Shown here: in pieces, positions 24,733-33,886 of the stretch
Numbering within the stretch: position 1 is the first letter of the stretch
Layout of the letters: every line of letters begins with the position of its first letter
Origin: Phenylobacterium glaciei
GTDB lineage: Bacteria; Pseudomonadota; Alphaproteobacteria; Caulobacterales; Caulobacteraceae
Assembly: GCF_016772415.1 (NCBI RefSeq)
Contig: NZ_JAGSGD010000001.1
Location: forward strand, 682,001 to 746,000
Length of the DNA stretch: 64,000 nucleotides
Direction of reading: 5' to 3'
Notes under the pieces: generated by a model
What the model saw: the letters and a program-made list of their open reading frames with translations, nothing else
What the model was told of the DNA's origin: nothing
Database searches by the model: none
Position numbers and translations under genes: made by a program

Positions 24733-25654
24733 GCCGGTAGGCGATCCCCACGCGGGCCAGATCCTTGAGGTAGGCCTCTGTCAGGGCCACGAGATACAAC
24801 ATGCCCTCCAGCACGTCGGGACGCGTGACCACGTCGGGGCTGACAAACAGGCCCTTCGGGCCGCGCTGCACCAGGCCGCGCTCCTCCAGGCGAATGACCG
24901 CGCGGCGCGCGGTTTCATAGGGCAGATGCAGGAACCGCCCAACGGAATAGACGCTGGTGGGCTGGCGCGCCTCGTGGGGCAGAATCTCTTCCATGCCGGC
25001 ATAGGTCACGGCGAGGGCCGGGTCATGGGTCACGTGGCTGATATTGGCCATGTTGATGGCCCGCAGCACCAGAACCGCTACCACGTCAACTTTCATGCCC
25101 TTGGCGGTGAAGGTCGTGGCGTCGAGGAAGTAGTTCATGGCCAGGCGGATGATCTGCTTGGGCAGGTCGGCGGTGGGCGGCCGGTAGTGCTGGGCGGCGG
25201 TGACCCCGAAGCGGCCGGCCTCGGCGACGAACTTTTCCGTCGCGATCTGGGTTTCGGCGATGAGGTCCAGGTTGCTCTGGCGGACCACCGTGGCGCCGGG
25301 GATCACCACGCCGCCGTCGACGGTGATGCACACCCCTGCGTCCAGCAGCTTCTTCACCCGGCGGCGGATGTTCTCGTAGGGCAGGCCCAGGTCCTTGGCG
25401 AGCGCATAGACGCTGACCGGGATGCGCAGGCCGTCGGCGGGGACCCCGGCCACCCCCTCATAGGTGTAGGCCACGGGCTCGGGTGACGCGGTGATCTGGC
25501 GGACATTGGCCCGCGTGATGGCCAGGATGGTCATGTCCGTGACGATGTCGCGGCTCATGAAGGTGGCGGCGCGGCGGGCGGTCTGGACATGGTAGTCGCC
25601 GGCCAGACGCGAGAGCAGGCGGCGGCGGTCGGCGGTCTCAATCTGTTCGCGCAT
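24710..25654 (-). CDS. winged-helix regulator with internal duplication
   Basis: 314 residues from the ATG at 25654 (CAGGAGGGC upstream). Two homologous halves: about 36-150 and 186-305. Each has a helix (MTILAITRANVRQIT / VAVLVLRAINMANISH) followed by a winged-helix core with shared SVY...GLPYE..RR / SVY...HLPYE..RR and a two-strand wing. I know no named family; probably a MarR/GntR-like DNA binder able to span two sites as a monomer. Next to an acyl-CoA dehydrogenase in the same direction. Confidence 0.72.
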   Translation of the reverse strand: MREQIETADRRRLLSRLAGDYHVQTARRAATFMSRDIVTDMTILAITRANVRQITASPEPVAYTYEGVAGVPADGLRIPVSVYALAKDLGLPYENIRRRVKKLLDAGVCITVDGGVVIPGATVVRQSNLDLIAETQIATEKFVAEAGRFGVTAAQHYRPPTADLPKQIIRLAMNYFLDATTFTAKGMKVDVVAVLVLRAINMANISHVTHDPALAVTYAGMEEILPHEARQPTSVYSVGRFLHLPYETARRAVIRLEERGLVQRGPKGLFVSPDVVTRPDVLEGMLYLVALTEAYLKDLARVGIAYRPNPGSPG

Positions 25655-25720
25655 GCCGCCCTCCTGTCCAACCACCCCCCGGCGGCGACCGGGAGGTGCC
25701 CTGATTTGGCCGATGTCCCA

Positions 25721-25737
25721 ACGTTTTTTGATAACGT
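25721..25737. promoter_or_regulatory. inverted repeat ACGTT-N7-AACGT
   Basis: Lies between the end of the acyl-CoA dehydrogenase gene and the start of the duplicated regulator, 67 bases upstream of the regulator start. Possible operator, perhaps self-regulation. Confidence 0.35.
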
Positions 25738-25748
25738 CGATATGCGAC

Positions 25749-26966
25749 CTAAAGTCCCAGCACCGCCTTGGCCATGATGTTGCGCTGGATCTCGTTGGTG
25801 CCGGCATAGATCGAGCCGGCGCGGTCGTTCAGGTACTTGGCCGCCACCGTCAGGCTGTGGTCGGGGCCGACGTGGCCCTGGTCGGCGGGCGGGGTGAACA
25901 GTGGGGTCGGTCCGCCCGGCGCGGTGGCGTGGGGCTGGTAGGGCGCGCCATAGGCGCCGGCGGCCTCCAGGGCCAGTTCGGTGAGTTTCTGGCTGAGTTC
26001 GGTCCCGACGGTCTTCATCATGGAGGACTTGGCGCCGGGCGCTTCGCCCGAGGTGAGGTTGGCCAGGATCTGCAGCTCGACGGCCTCCAGGGCGTCGATC
26101 TCGATGGCCGCAGCGGCCAGGCGCCTCGCAAAGCTGCGGGTGTCGGCGAGATGGTCCTCGGCCGCCGCCAGGGTGCGGATGCGCTCCAGGCGGGCCTTCA
26201 GCCCCGGCGCGCTGACGCCGCCGCCGCGCTCGAACTCCATCAGGTACTTGGCCACCGTCCAGCCCTCGCCGACCTTGCCCACCACATTGGCGCGGGGGAC
26301 GCGGACGTCGGTGAAGAACACGTCGTTCTGGATGTGCTCCCCCGACAGCATCAGGATCGGGCGGACCTCGACGCCGGGTGTGGTCATGTCGATCAGCAGG
26401 AAGGTGATCCCCTGCTGGCGGATGCCCTCGCTGGAGGTGCGCACCAGGCAGAAGATCCAGTTGGCGACATTGGCGTGGGTCGTCCACAGCTTGTGGCCGT
26501 TGCAGATGAAGTCGTCGCCGTCGGCCACGGCGCTCATCTGCAGGGAGGCGAGGTCGGAGCCTGAGGCCGGCTCTGAGTAGCCCTGACACCATTGGTGCTC
26601 GCCGCTCAGCATGCGGGGCAGGTAGTGGGCCTTCTGTTCGGGGCTGCCGTGGCCGATCAGCACCGGGCCGCACATGCCGATGCCCATAGGGGACAGCGGC
26701 GGGGCGCCGGCCTGGGCCATCTCGCTGGCGAAGATGTAGCGCTGGGCCGCGCTCCAGCCGCAGCCGCCGTATTCCACTGGCCACGCCGGCGCCGCCCAGC
26801 CGCGGGCATGCAGGATGGCCTGCCAGGCGACGGCCAGGTCGTGCGGAGCGTAGACGCTGGTCATCAGCCGGGTGGTATGGCGCATTTCCGGCGTCAGCCC
26901 GGCGTTGAGGAAGTCCCGCACCTCGTCGCGGAAGGCCAGATCGCTCGGGCTCCAGGTCACATGCAT
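25749..26966 (-). CDS. acyl-CoA dehydrogenase
   Basis: 405 residues. FAD-dependent alpha,beta-desaturation of acyl-CoA in the cytoplasm. Visible are the FAD-binding CQGYSEPASGSDLASLQ and the WTTHANVANWIFCLVRT segment, and the C-terminal helical domain ending in YAGTNEIQRNIMAKAVLGL, the standard close of the family. The chain-length class cannot be judged; the order of motifs suits long-chain or steroid-side-chain members. Transcribed in the same direction as the duplicated regulator, 95 bases apart. Confidence 0.93.
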   Translation of the reverse strand: MHVTWSPSDLAFRDEVRDFLNAGLTPEMRHTTRLMTSVYAPHDLAVAWQAILHARGWAAPAWPVEYGGCGWSAAQRYIFASEMAQAGAPPLSPMGIGMCGPVLIGHGSPEQKAHYLPRMLSGEHQWCQGYSEPASGSDLASLQMSAVADGDDFICNGHKLWTTHANVANWIFCLVRTSSEGIRQQGITFLLIDMTTPGVEVRPILMLSGEHIQNDVFFTDVRVPRANVVGKVGEGWTVAKYLMEFERGGGVSAPGLKARLERIRTLAAAEDHLADTRSFARRLAAAAIEIDALEAVELQILANLTSGEAPGAKSSMMKTVGTELSQKLTELALEAAGAYGAPYQPHATAPGGPTPLFTPPADQGHVGPDHSLTVAAKYLNDRAGSIYAGTNEIQRNIMAKAVLGL

Positions 26967-27022
26967 CGGCCGCCTCCCATGGTTCTTTGCCGGGGAGGAT
27001 GCACAGGTGACGGCCCGGCAAC

Positions 27023-27667
27023 CTAGTCTCTGATGAGCAGGGCGATGAGGGCGTCGGCGTGCCGCTCGATCTCGGCGTCGTCGGACATGTCGACGCCATA
27101 GGCGTGGCGCACCTCGCCGGCCAGGGTGAAGGGCGACTGGGCGGCGGCCGACAGCATGTAGATCAAGTTGCGCATCGGCAGGCGGGGCAGGTGGCCTTGG
27201 TCCATCAGGGTCTTCAGCAGGCGCGCCATGCCCCGGTGCTGGGGTCCGACGATGTTGTCGGCGATCCAGGCGACGCGGTCGGACTCGCCCATGGCCTCCT
27301 GCACCATGATGCGGGCATGCTCGGGATGGCGGGCGCAGTAGCGGACGTAGTCGCGCAGGGTGGCCTTGAACCGGTCCAGCGGCGGCAGGCCCGCCGTGGC
27401 CCGCCAGCCGGCGGCCATGTGGGCGTTCATGTCGACGATCAGCCGGGCGAGCGCGGCGCGCCAGAGGGTAGCCTTGTCGGAATAATGGTAGCGGAGCGCG
27501 CTGTGCTCGACGCCGGCCAGGGCCGCGATGTCGCGCATGGCCGCGCCCTGGAAGCCGCGCTGGGAGAACAGCTTCAGGGCCGCCTCCAGGATGACGCTGC
27601 GGGTCTCCTCCACCGGCCGCGCGGTGCGGGCCGGGCGGCCTCGGGGACGGGTTGCGAGCGCGGTCAT
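27023..27667 (-). CDS. TetR/AcrR family regulator
   Basis: 214 residues from the ATG at 27667; a longer in-frame extension covers the neighbouring promoter and is not conserved. N-terminal helix-turn-helix (ILEAALKLFSQRGFQGAAMRDIAALAGVEHSALRYHYSDK, about 25-63) and an all-helical ligand domain. Divergent from the beta-glucosidase with 67 bases between starts, and upstream of the acyl-CoA dehydrogenase on its own strand, so either may be a target. Confidence 0.9.
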   Translation of the reverse strand: MTALATRPRGRPARTARPVEETRSVILEAALKLFSQRGFQGAAMRDIAALAGVEHSALRYHYSDKATLWRAALARLIVDMNAHMAAGWRATAGLPPLDRFKATLRDYVRYCARHPEHARIMVQEAMGESDRVAWIADNIVGPQHRGMARLLKTLMDQGHLPRLPMRNLIYMLSAAAQSPFTLAGEVRHAYGVDMSDDAEIERHADALIALLIRD

Positions 27668-27734
27668 GCGATGATTATTGCCCAGGTGGACTAAAATAAA
27701 TAGGGTCGCGCCAACAACGCGGGAGGACGCATCG

Positions 27735-29903
27735 ATGACCCAGACCTGGATGGACAAATCCCTGTCGCCGGACAATCGCGCCAAGCTGCTGATCGCCCAG
27801 CTGACCCTGGATGAGATGATCACCCTGGTGCATGGGCCGATGCCCGCCATGGTCACCCCGCCGCCGGCCGACGCGGCCATGGGGGCAGGCTACATCCCCG
27901 GGATCGAACGCCTGGGCATCCCGCCGTTGAACGAGACCGACGCCAGCCTGGGCATCGCCAACCCGCGCCAGGTGCGCAAGGGCGACGGCGCCACGGGCCT
28001 GCCGTCGGGCCTGTCGCTTGCCTCCAGCTGGGACCCCGAGCTAGCCCATGCGGCGGGCGTGATGGTGGGCGCCGAGGCCCGCGACAAGGGCTTCAACGTC
28101 CTGCTGGGGGGCGGCGCCAACCTGACCCGTGAGCCCCGCTGCGGGCGCAATTTCGAATATCTCGGCGAGGATCCGCTGCTGGCCGGGGTGCTGGTGGGGG
28201 AGGCGATCAAGGGCGCCCAGTCTAATGACATCGTCTGCACCCTGAAGCACTTCGCCCTGAACGATCAGGAGACCTGCCGCCACGTGGTGGACGCCCGCAT
28301 CGACGAGGGCGCCCTGCGCGAGAGCGACCTGCTGGCCTTCCAGATCGCCATCGAGCGCGGCGATCCCGGCTCGGTGATGTGCGCCTACAACAAGGTCAAT
28401 GGCGAGTGGGCCGGCGAGAACGACTTCCTGCTGAACCAGGTGCTCAAGCGCGACTGGGGATACCGCGGCTGGGTGATGAGCGACTGGGGGGCGGTCCACT
28501 CCACGGCCAAGGCGGTGATGGCGGGCCTGGACCAGGAGAGCGGCGAGCAGCTCGACAAGCAGGTCTATTTCGGCGCGCCTCTGAAGGAGGCCGTTGAGCA
28601 GGGGGAGGTGCCCTTCGAGCGCCTGACCGACATGGTCCACCGCATCCTGCGCAGCCTGTTCGACAAGGGGGTGTTCGATAACCCCACCGCCCGCCGCGAG
28701 ACCGACTACGAGGCTAACGCCAAGCTGGCTCAAACAGCCGCCGAGGCCGGAACGGTTCTGCTGAAGAACGACGGCGTCCTGCCGCTGGCCGCCTCGATCC
28801 GCAAGATCGCGGTGATCGGCGCCCATGCCGACAAGGGGGTGATGTCCGGCGGCGGCTCGTCGCAGGTGATTCCGGTGGGCGGACCCGGCCATGAGATCGA
28901 GGTGGCCGGCCTGGCCGGCGCCTTCGCCAAGGTCACCTATCACCCGTCGTCGCCTGTCGCGGCGATCCGCGAGATGACCCGCAACACCGCCCTGACCTTC
29001 GTCTCCGGCGAGGACCCGGCCGAGGCGGCGGCGGCCGCCAAGGACGCCGACGTCGCCATCGTCTTCGCCGACCAATGGGCGACGGAGGCCGAGGACCTGC
29101 CCAGCCTGTCGCTGCCGGGCGACCAGGACGCGCTGATCGCCGCCGTGGCCGCCGCCAATCCCAAGACGGTGGTGGTGCTGGAGACCGGGACCCCGGTGCT
29201 GATGCCCTGGCTGGACGACGTCAACGCCGTGCTGGAGGCCTGGTATCCTGGCACCCGCGGCGGCGAGGCCATCGCCAACATCCTGTTCGGGGCGGTCAAT
29301 CCGTCTGGCCGCCTGCCCATGAGTTTCCCGCGCGGAGTGGAGGATCTGGTCCGTCCGGAAATCCCCGGCCAGATCTTCGGGCCCCCGGTGGAGGGCGCCA
29401 CCCTGCCCACCACCCGCCCCGACGTGCAGCAGCACAAGGGCCGCTTCTCAGTGGAGCACCCGGAGGGCGCCGACGTCGGCTACCGCTGGTTCGCCAAGAC
29501 CAGGGCGGCGACCCTGTTCCCGTTCGGCTTCGGGCTTTGCTACACGCACTTCGAGTACGCGAAGCTCGAAGTCGCGGGCGGTGAGACCCTGACGGCCAGC
29601 TTCGACGTCAAGAACGCCGGCCCGGTGGCCGGGACCGACACCCCCCAGGTCTATGCGACCGTGACCGGTTCGGACGGCAAGCCCTCTCAGCGCCTGATCG
29701 GCTGGGCCAAGGTGGCCCTGGCCCCCGGCGAAACCCGCCGCGTGACGGTGACCGCCGACGCCCGCCTCCTGGCCAACTATGATGCGAGCCTGCCGGGCTG
29801 GCGGATCGCAGCCGGTTCGGTGGGCGTAGGCTTGGCCAGCTCCGCGGAGGACGTCATCCTGCACGGCTCGGCGGACCTCACCGCGCGGACGATGAAGCCC
29901 TGA
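27735..29903 (+). CDS. glycoside hydrolase family 3 beta-glucosidase
   Basis: 722 residues from the ATG at 27735 (GGGAGGA upstream). The family 3 barrel with catalytic nucleophile Asp about 250 in WVMSDWGAVHS, the KHFALNDQE segment, the alpha/beta sandwich domain (AGTVLLKNDGVLPLA) and a C-terminal fibronectin-like domain. No signal peptide is visible, so probably cytoplasmic; hydrolyses beta-linked glucosides, possibly glycosylated plant products or steroid glycosides. The VOC gene follows two bases later. Confidence 0.93.
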   Translation: MTQTWMDKSLSPDNRAKLLIAQLTLDEMITLVHGPMPAMVTPPPADAAMGAGYIPGIERLGIPPLNETDASLGIANPRQVRKGDGATGLPSGLSLASSWDPELAHAAGVMVGAEARDKGFNVLLGGGANLTREPRCGRNFEYLGEDPLLAGVLVGEAIKGAQSNDIVCTLKHFALNDQETCRHVVDARIDEGALRESDLLAFQIAIERGDPGSVMCAYNKVNGEWAGENDFLLNQVLKRDWGYRGWVMSDWGAVHSTAKAVMAGLDQESGEQLDKQVYFGAPLKEAVEQGEVPFERLTDMVHRILRSLFDKGVFDNPTARRETDYEANAKLAQTAAEAGTVLLKNDGVLPLAASIRKIAVIGAHADKGVMSGGGSSQVIPVGGPGHEIEVAGLAGAFAKVTYHPSSPVAAIREMTRNTALTFVSGEDPAEAAAAAKDADVAIVFADQWATEAEDLPSLSLPGDQDALIAAVAAANPKTVVVLETGTPVLMPWLDDVNAVLEAWYPGTRGGEAIANILFGAVNPSGRLPMSFPRGVEDLVRPEIPGQIFGPPVEGATLPTTRPDVQQHKGRFSVEHPEGADVGYRWFAKTRAATLFPFGFGLCYTHFEYAKLEVAGGETLTASFDVKNAGPVAGTDTPQVYATVTGSDGKPSQRLIGWAKVALAPGETRRVTVTADARLLANYDASLPGWRIAAGSVGVGLASSAEDVILHGSADLTARTMKP

Positions 29904-29905
29904 CC

Positions 29906-30304
29906 ATGTCCCTCGCCGGCCTGACCCTGCGCATTGCGCGGCCCACCGACCAGTTGGGCGCCGTGGCCGCCTTCTACCGGGAGGGGCTGGGGTTGCTGGA
30001 GCTGGCGAGCTTCCGGGGTCATGCCGGGTTCGACGGGGTGATCCTGGGCTTCCCCGGCGCGCCCTGGCATCTGGAACTGACCCAGGCCCACGGGCACGAG
30101 GTGGGCCCCGCGCCGAATCCCGACCACCTGCTGACCTTCTATTTCCCGGAGGAGACGGCGCGGGCGGCGGCGATCGCGCGGCTGGAGGCGGCCGGCCACA
30201 GCCCGGTGGAATCCTTCAACCCCTATTGGGACGATCACGGGATCAGCTTTGCGGACCCCGACGGCTATCGCGTGGTGCTGCACCGAGGCGCTTGGGGCCG
30301 CTGA
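29906..30304 (+). CDS. VOC family (glyoxalase-like) protein
   Basis: 132 residues, one pair of beta-alpha-beta-beta-beta modules: LTLRIARPTDQLGAVAAFYREGLGLLEL opens the fold and FADPDGYRVVLHRG closes it with a possible metal ligand. Function within the VOC superfamily cannot be assigned. Starts two bases after the GH3 stop, so almost certainly cotranscribed. Confidence 0.82.
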   Translation: MSLAGLTLRIARPTDQLGAVAAFYREGLGLLELASFRGHAGFDGVILGFPGAPWHLELTQAHGHEVGPAPNPDHLLTFYFPEETARAAAIARLEAAGHSPVESFNPYWDDHGISFADPDGYRVVLHRGAWGR

Positions 30305-30364
30305 ACCCGCCGCAGCGTCATCAAGGGCTTGCCAATCCGCGACCGGGGGTTATTTCCCTGCGCG

Positions 30365-30841
30365 ATGTCCGATGATCTGACCGAAGTCCAGACCGCCATC
30401 GTCCCAGATGGTTTTGTCATCAACCTCTGGAACCGGGGGTTCGGCCGCACGGTCGGGCCGTTCTATTCCCGCCGCGACACGGTGACCGGCGACGAGGTGA
30501 TGGCCTTCCGCGTGGAAGAGCACCACGCCAACGGCATGAACAACTGCCACGGCGGCATGCTGATGAGCTTCGCCGACATGGCCTGGGGCCGGGTGATCTC
30601 CAACAAGCGCGAGATCGGCTGGGTGACGGTGCGGCTGACCACCGACTTCCTCTCCGGCGCCCACATGGGCGACTGGGTGGAGGGGACCAGCGATGTCATC
30701 ACCGAGCAGGACGACGTGTTCACGGTCCGGGGCCGGATCTGGTGCGGTGACCGCACCCTGATCACCGGCACGGGGATCTACAAGGGTATCCGCTCGATCT
30801 CCCGCAAGGCGGGCGAGCGGGAAGCGCGGGGAGTCGCCTGA
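30365..30841 (+). CDS. PaaI-type hotdog thioesterase
   Basis: 158 residues from the ATG at 30365. The hotdog core NNCHGGMLMSFADMAWG carries the HGG motif of PaaI-like acyl-CoA thioesterases. Hydrolyses acyl-CoA or aryl-CoA in the cytoplasm; substrate unknown. Its stop overlaps the ATG of the following alpha/beta hydrolase by one base. Confidence 0.87.
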   Translation: MSDDLTEVQTAIVPDGFVINLWNRGFGRTVGPFYSRRDTVTGDEVMAFRVEEHHANGMNNCHGGMLMSFADMAWGRVISNKREIGWVTVRLTTDFLSGAHMGDWVEGTSDVITEQDDVFTVRGRIWCGDRTLITGTGIYKGIRSISRKAGEREARGVA

Positions 30842-31893
30842 TGGCATTGGATCCGGCGATCAAGGAAGGTGCGCCCGTCGGCTACGACGACCGTCCCATC
30901 CATTCCGAACCCGGCAGCCTGCCGCCCCAGGTCCAGGCGCCCCTGGCGCCGTTCCGCGGCCGCCATCCCGATGCGCCCGAGTGGTTCCTGGACGCCATCG
31001 CCCAGGAGCCGGAGCGGACCTTCGTCACCTCGCTGGGCACTCAGATCGAAGCCCTGAGCTGGGGCGAACTGGGCAAGCCGGGTTTGCTGCTGGTGCACGG
31101 CAACTCCGCCCACGCCGACTGGTGGAGCTTCATCGCGCCCTTCCTGGCCCAGGACTATCGGGTCACCTCGATGTCGCTGGCCGGCATGGGCGCCTCGGAC
31201 TGGCGCGAGAGCTACGCTTTCCAGGACTTCGCCGAGGACGCCGAGGCCGTGGCCCGGGCCACCGGCCTCTATGACGGCGGCGCCCTGCCGATCTACATCG
31301 GCCATTCCTTCGGCGGCAGTCAGGTGTTCTTCGCCGCCGCCGCTCACCCCGAGCGCATGCGCGCCGCGGTTCTGGTGGACACCGGCTTCGGCGGCCCGCC
31401 GCCCAACTCGCCGGAAGCCAAGCGCATGATGGAACAGCAGGTGCGCAACATCCCCACCGGCGACCGCGCCGCCCGAGTCTATCCGACTGAAGAGGCGGCG
31501 CTGGCCCGCTTCCGCTTCATGCCGCCGCAGGTGGCCGGCAACCTGTTCATCGCCGACTTCATCGCCCGCCGCTCGCTCAAGCGCGCGCCGCTGCCGGATG
31601 GTGGCGGCGAGGGCTGGACCTGGCGGTTCGACCCGGCCATGTGGAACAAGCTCGACCGCACGGTGATGATGGGCATGACCGCCGAAGGCCCGCCCAAGGT
31701 GACCGTGCCCCTGGTGCACATCTATGGCGACCGGTCGGTGGTGAAGTCGCGCATCAGCGACGATCGGCCCTCGCCCCTGCCCAGGGACATGCTGGAAATC
31801 GCCATCCCCGATTCGGCCCACCACATCATGGTCGATCAGCCCCTGGCGCTGATCGCGGCGTTGCGCGGCCTTTTGGCCCGCTGGCCGGGCTGA
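30841..31893 (+). CDS. alpha/beta hydrolase
   Basis: 350 residues. The nucleophile elbow GHSFGGSQ puts the catalytic serine at about 156; HGNSAHADWW forms the oxyanion-hole region and DSAHHIMVDQP supplies the histidine near the end. An esterase, lactonase or epoxide-hydrolase-type enzyme. Overlaps the thioesterase stop, so the pair is translationally coupled and probably works on one degradation route. Confidence 0.88.
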   Translation: MALDPAIKEGAPVGYDDRPIHSEPGSLPPQVQAPLAPFRGRHPDAPEWFLDAIAQEPERTFVTSLGTQIEALSWGELGKPGLLLVHGNSAHADWWSFIAPFLAQDYRVTSMSLAGMGASDWRESYAFQDFAEDAEAVARATGLYDGGALPIYIGHSFGGSQVFFAAAAHPERMRAAVLVDTGFGGPPPNSPEAKRMMEQQVRNIPTGDRAARVYPTEEAALARFRFMPPQVAGNLFIADFIARRSLKRAPLPDGGGEGWTWRFDPAMWNKLDRTVMMGMTAEGPPKVTVPLVHIYGDRSVVKSRISDDRPSPLPRDMLEIAIPDSAHHIMVDQPLALIAALRGLLARWPG

Positions 31894-31978
31894 GACATAA
31901 GGCGCGCTTGAGCCATCGCGGCCGACGGTGTAGGTCAGCCCCCTTCCATCTCCTCCCCAGTCTGAGAGACGCCCTTCT

Positions 31979-32209
31979 ATGGCTTCCGAATATCACCGCG
32001 GCGACATGGACATTTCCGAGCAGGTCGCCACGTTCAACCTGTTCAACGGCTTGACCAAGTGGGGCTCGCTGGCGATCGCATCCATGCTGCTGCTGCTGGT
32101 CCTGTGGTTCTGCACCCCGGCCGGCTTCCTGGCGGGCTTCATCAGCGCTGTGGTCATGTTCGGCCTGGGCGTCGTCTTCCTGCGCGAAAAGCCCGCCGCC
32201 GACCACTAG
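31979..32209 (+). CDS. aa3-type cytochrome c oxidase subunit IV
   Basis: 76 residues. MDISEQVATFNLFNGLTKWGS before a single long hydrophobic span and a short tail is the pattern of the bacterial aa3 CoxIV family (Pfam 07835). Small accessory membrane subunit of the terminal oxidase. The main oxidase genes are not here; sitting upstream of transhydrogenase genes is a recurring alphaproteobacterial arrangement. Confidence 0.82.
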   Translation: MASEYHRGDMDISEQVATFNLFNGLTKWGSLAIASMLLLLVLWFCTPAGFLAGFISAVVMFGLGVVFLREKPAADH

Positions 32210-32252
32210 GGCGGTTGGCGCGCGCTGGCCGCGCGCTCTGCTGACAGATCTA

Positions 32253-32282
32253 TCGGGCGCGTCGAATCCTCGGCGCGCCCGA
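32253..32282 (+). terminator. stem-loop after CoxIV gene
   Basis: A 9-bp stem (32253-32261 with 32274-32282) and a 12-base loop lie 44 bases after the stop and 112 bases before pntAA. T-run poor. Confidence 0.5.
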
Positions 32283-32393
32283 TGTCGTCTGTGTGATTCA
32301 AACAAACGTTCGAATCCGTCCCGTCCATAGCTGGACAAGCTCACGCTGCCCCCCGTATGGTCCGGCCAATATTGACTTGGGGGAAACAGGCGC

Positions 32394-33527
32394 ATGGCCG
32401 TCATAGCCGTCACCATCGAACGCCGCGCCGGCGAGACCCGGGTCGCCGCCGTCCCCGAGACGGTGAAGAAGCTGATCGTCGCCGGGTTCTCGGTGGTGAT
32501 CGAGAGCGGCGCCGGAACGGCCGCCGCCTATCCCGACGCCGACTATCAGGCCGCCGGCGCTGAGATCGCCAAGGACGCCAAGGCCGCCATCGGCAAGGCC
32601 GATATCCTGTTCAAGGTCCGCGCCCCCGAGGCCGCCGAGATCGCGGCCCTGAAGGCCGGCGCCATCGTCGTGGCCCTGCTCAACCCGCACATGGACAAGG
32701 ACGCGCTCACGGCGCTGGCCGCCAAGGGCGCCACCGGCTTTGCCATGGAGTTCGTGCCGCGCATCACCCGCGCCCAGGTGATGGACGCCCTGTCGTCCCA
32801 GGCCAACCTGGCCGGCTACCGCGCGGTGATCGAGGCCGCCGAGGCCTATGGCCGGGCCATGCCCATGATGATGACCGCGGCGGGCACCGTCGCCGCGGCC
32901 AAGGTCTTCGTGATGGGGGTCGGCGTCGCCGGCCTGCAAGCCATCGCCACGGCGCGGCGCCTCGGCGCGGTCGTGACCGCTACCGATGTGCGTCCCGCCA
33001 CCAAGGAACAGGTCGAGAGCCTCGGCGCCAAGTTCCTGGCGGTCGAGGACGAGGAGTTCAAGAACGCCCAGACCGCCGGCGGCTACGCCAAGGAGATGAG
33101 CGCCGAGTACCAGGCCAAGCAGGCGGCCCTGGTCTCCAGCCACATCGCCAAGCAGGACATCGTCATCACCACCGCCCTGATCCCCGGCCGGCCCGCGCCC
33201 AAGCTGGTGAGCGCTGAACAGGTGGCCTCCATGCGTCCGGGCTCGATCCTGGTGGACCTGGCCATCGAGCAGGGCGGCAACGTCGTCGGCGCCAAGCTGG
33301 GCGAGGTGGCGGTCACCGCCAATGGCGCGAAGATTCTCGGCGTCGCCAACCTGCCCGGCCGCATCGCCACCGACGCCTCGGCCCTCTATGCCCGCAACCT
33401 GATGGCCTTCGCCGGCCTGTTGCTGGACAAGGAGGGCAAGCTCGCCCCCGACCTGGAGGACGAGATCCTCAAGGCGGCACTGGTCACCCAGGGCGGCAAG
33501 GTCGTCCACCCCTCGCTGAACAGCTAG
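32394..33527 (+). CDS. pntAA: NAD(P) transhydrogenase subunit alpha part 1
   Basis: 377 residues, the NAD(H)-binding domain I of proton-translocating transhydrogenase. The opening MAVIAVTIERRAGETRVAAVPETV and the nucleotide fold KVFVMGVGVAGLQAIATARRLGA are diagnostic. Couples hydride transfer from NADH to NADP+ with proton entry to make NADPH. The alpha subunit is split in this organism, as in many alphaproteobacteria. Begins a three-gene operon. Confidence 0.95.
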   Translation: MAVIAVTIERRAGETRVAAVPETVKKLIVAGFSVVIESGAGTAAAYPDADYQAAGAEIAKDAKAAIGKADILFKVRAPEAAEIAALKAGAIVVALLNPHMDKDALTALAAKGATGFAMEFVPRITRAQVMDALSSQANLAGYRAVIEAAEAYGRAMPMMMTAAGTVAAAKVFVMGVGVAGLQAIATARRLGAVVTATDVRPATKEQVESLGAKFLAVEDEEFKNAQTAGGYAKEMSAEYQAKQAALVSSHIAKQDIVITTALIPGRPAPKLVSAEQVASMRPGSILVDLAIEQGGNVVGAKLGEVAVTANGAKILGVANLPGRIATDASALYARNLMAFAGLLLDKEGKLAPDLEDEILKAALVTQGGKVVHPSLNS

Positions 33528-33544
33528 ATCCCAAGGAGGAACCG

Positions 33545-33886
33545 ATGGAAGCCGTCGACCCCACAGTCTTCCGCCTGGCGATCTTCGTGCTGGCGATCTT
33601 CGTCGGCTACTATGTCGTCTGGAGCGTGACGCCCGCCCTGCACACCCCGCTGATGGCCGTGACCAACGCCATCTCCTCGGTGATCATCGTCGGCGCCCTG
33701 CTGGCCGCCGCGGCCCATGGCGCCCCGGACGCGGGCCTGACCCAGAACGTCCTGATCTCCAAGGGGGCCGGCGCCATCGCCGCGGCCTTCGCGGCGGTCA
33801 ACATCTTCGGCGGCTTCCTGGTCACCCAGCGGATGCTGGCCATGTACAAGAAGAAAGACCCCGTGAAGAAGGAAGCCGCGAAGTGA
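33545..33886 (+). CDS. pntAB: NAD(P) transhydrogenase subunit alpha part 2
   Basis: 113 residues, mainly three membrane helices (LAIFVLAIFVGYYVVWSVTPALHTPLMAVTNAISSVIIVGAL region). Carries part of the proton-conducting domain II. Has AAGGAGG upstream, 17 bases after pntAA. Its stop overlaps the GTG start of pntB. Confidence 0.94.
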   Translation: MEAVDPTVFRLAIFVLAIFVGYYVVWSVTPALHTPLMAVTNAISSVIIVGALLAAAAHGAPDAGLTQNVLISKGAGAIAAAFAAVNIFGGFLVTQRMLAMYKKKDPVKKEAAK

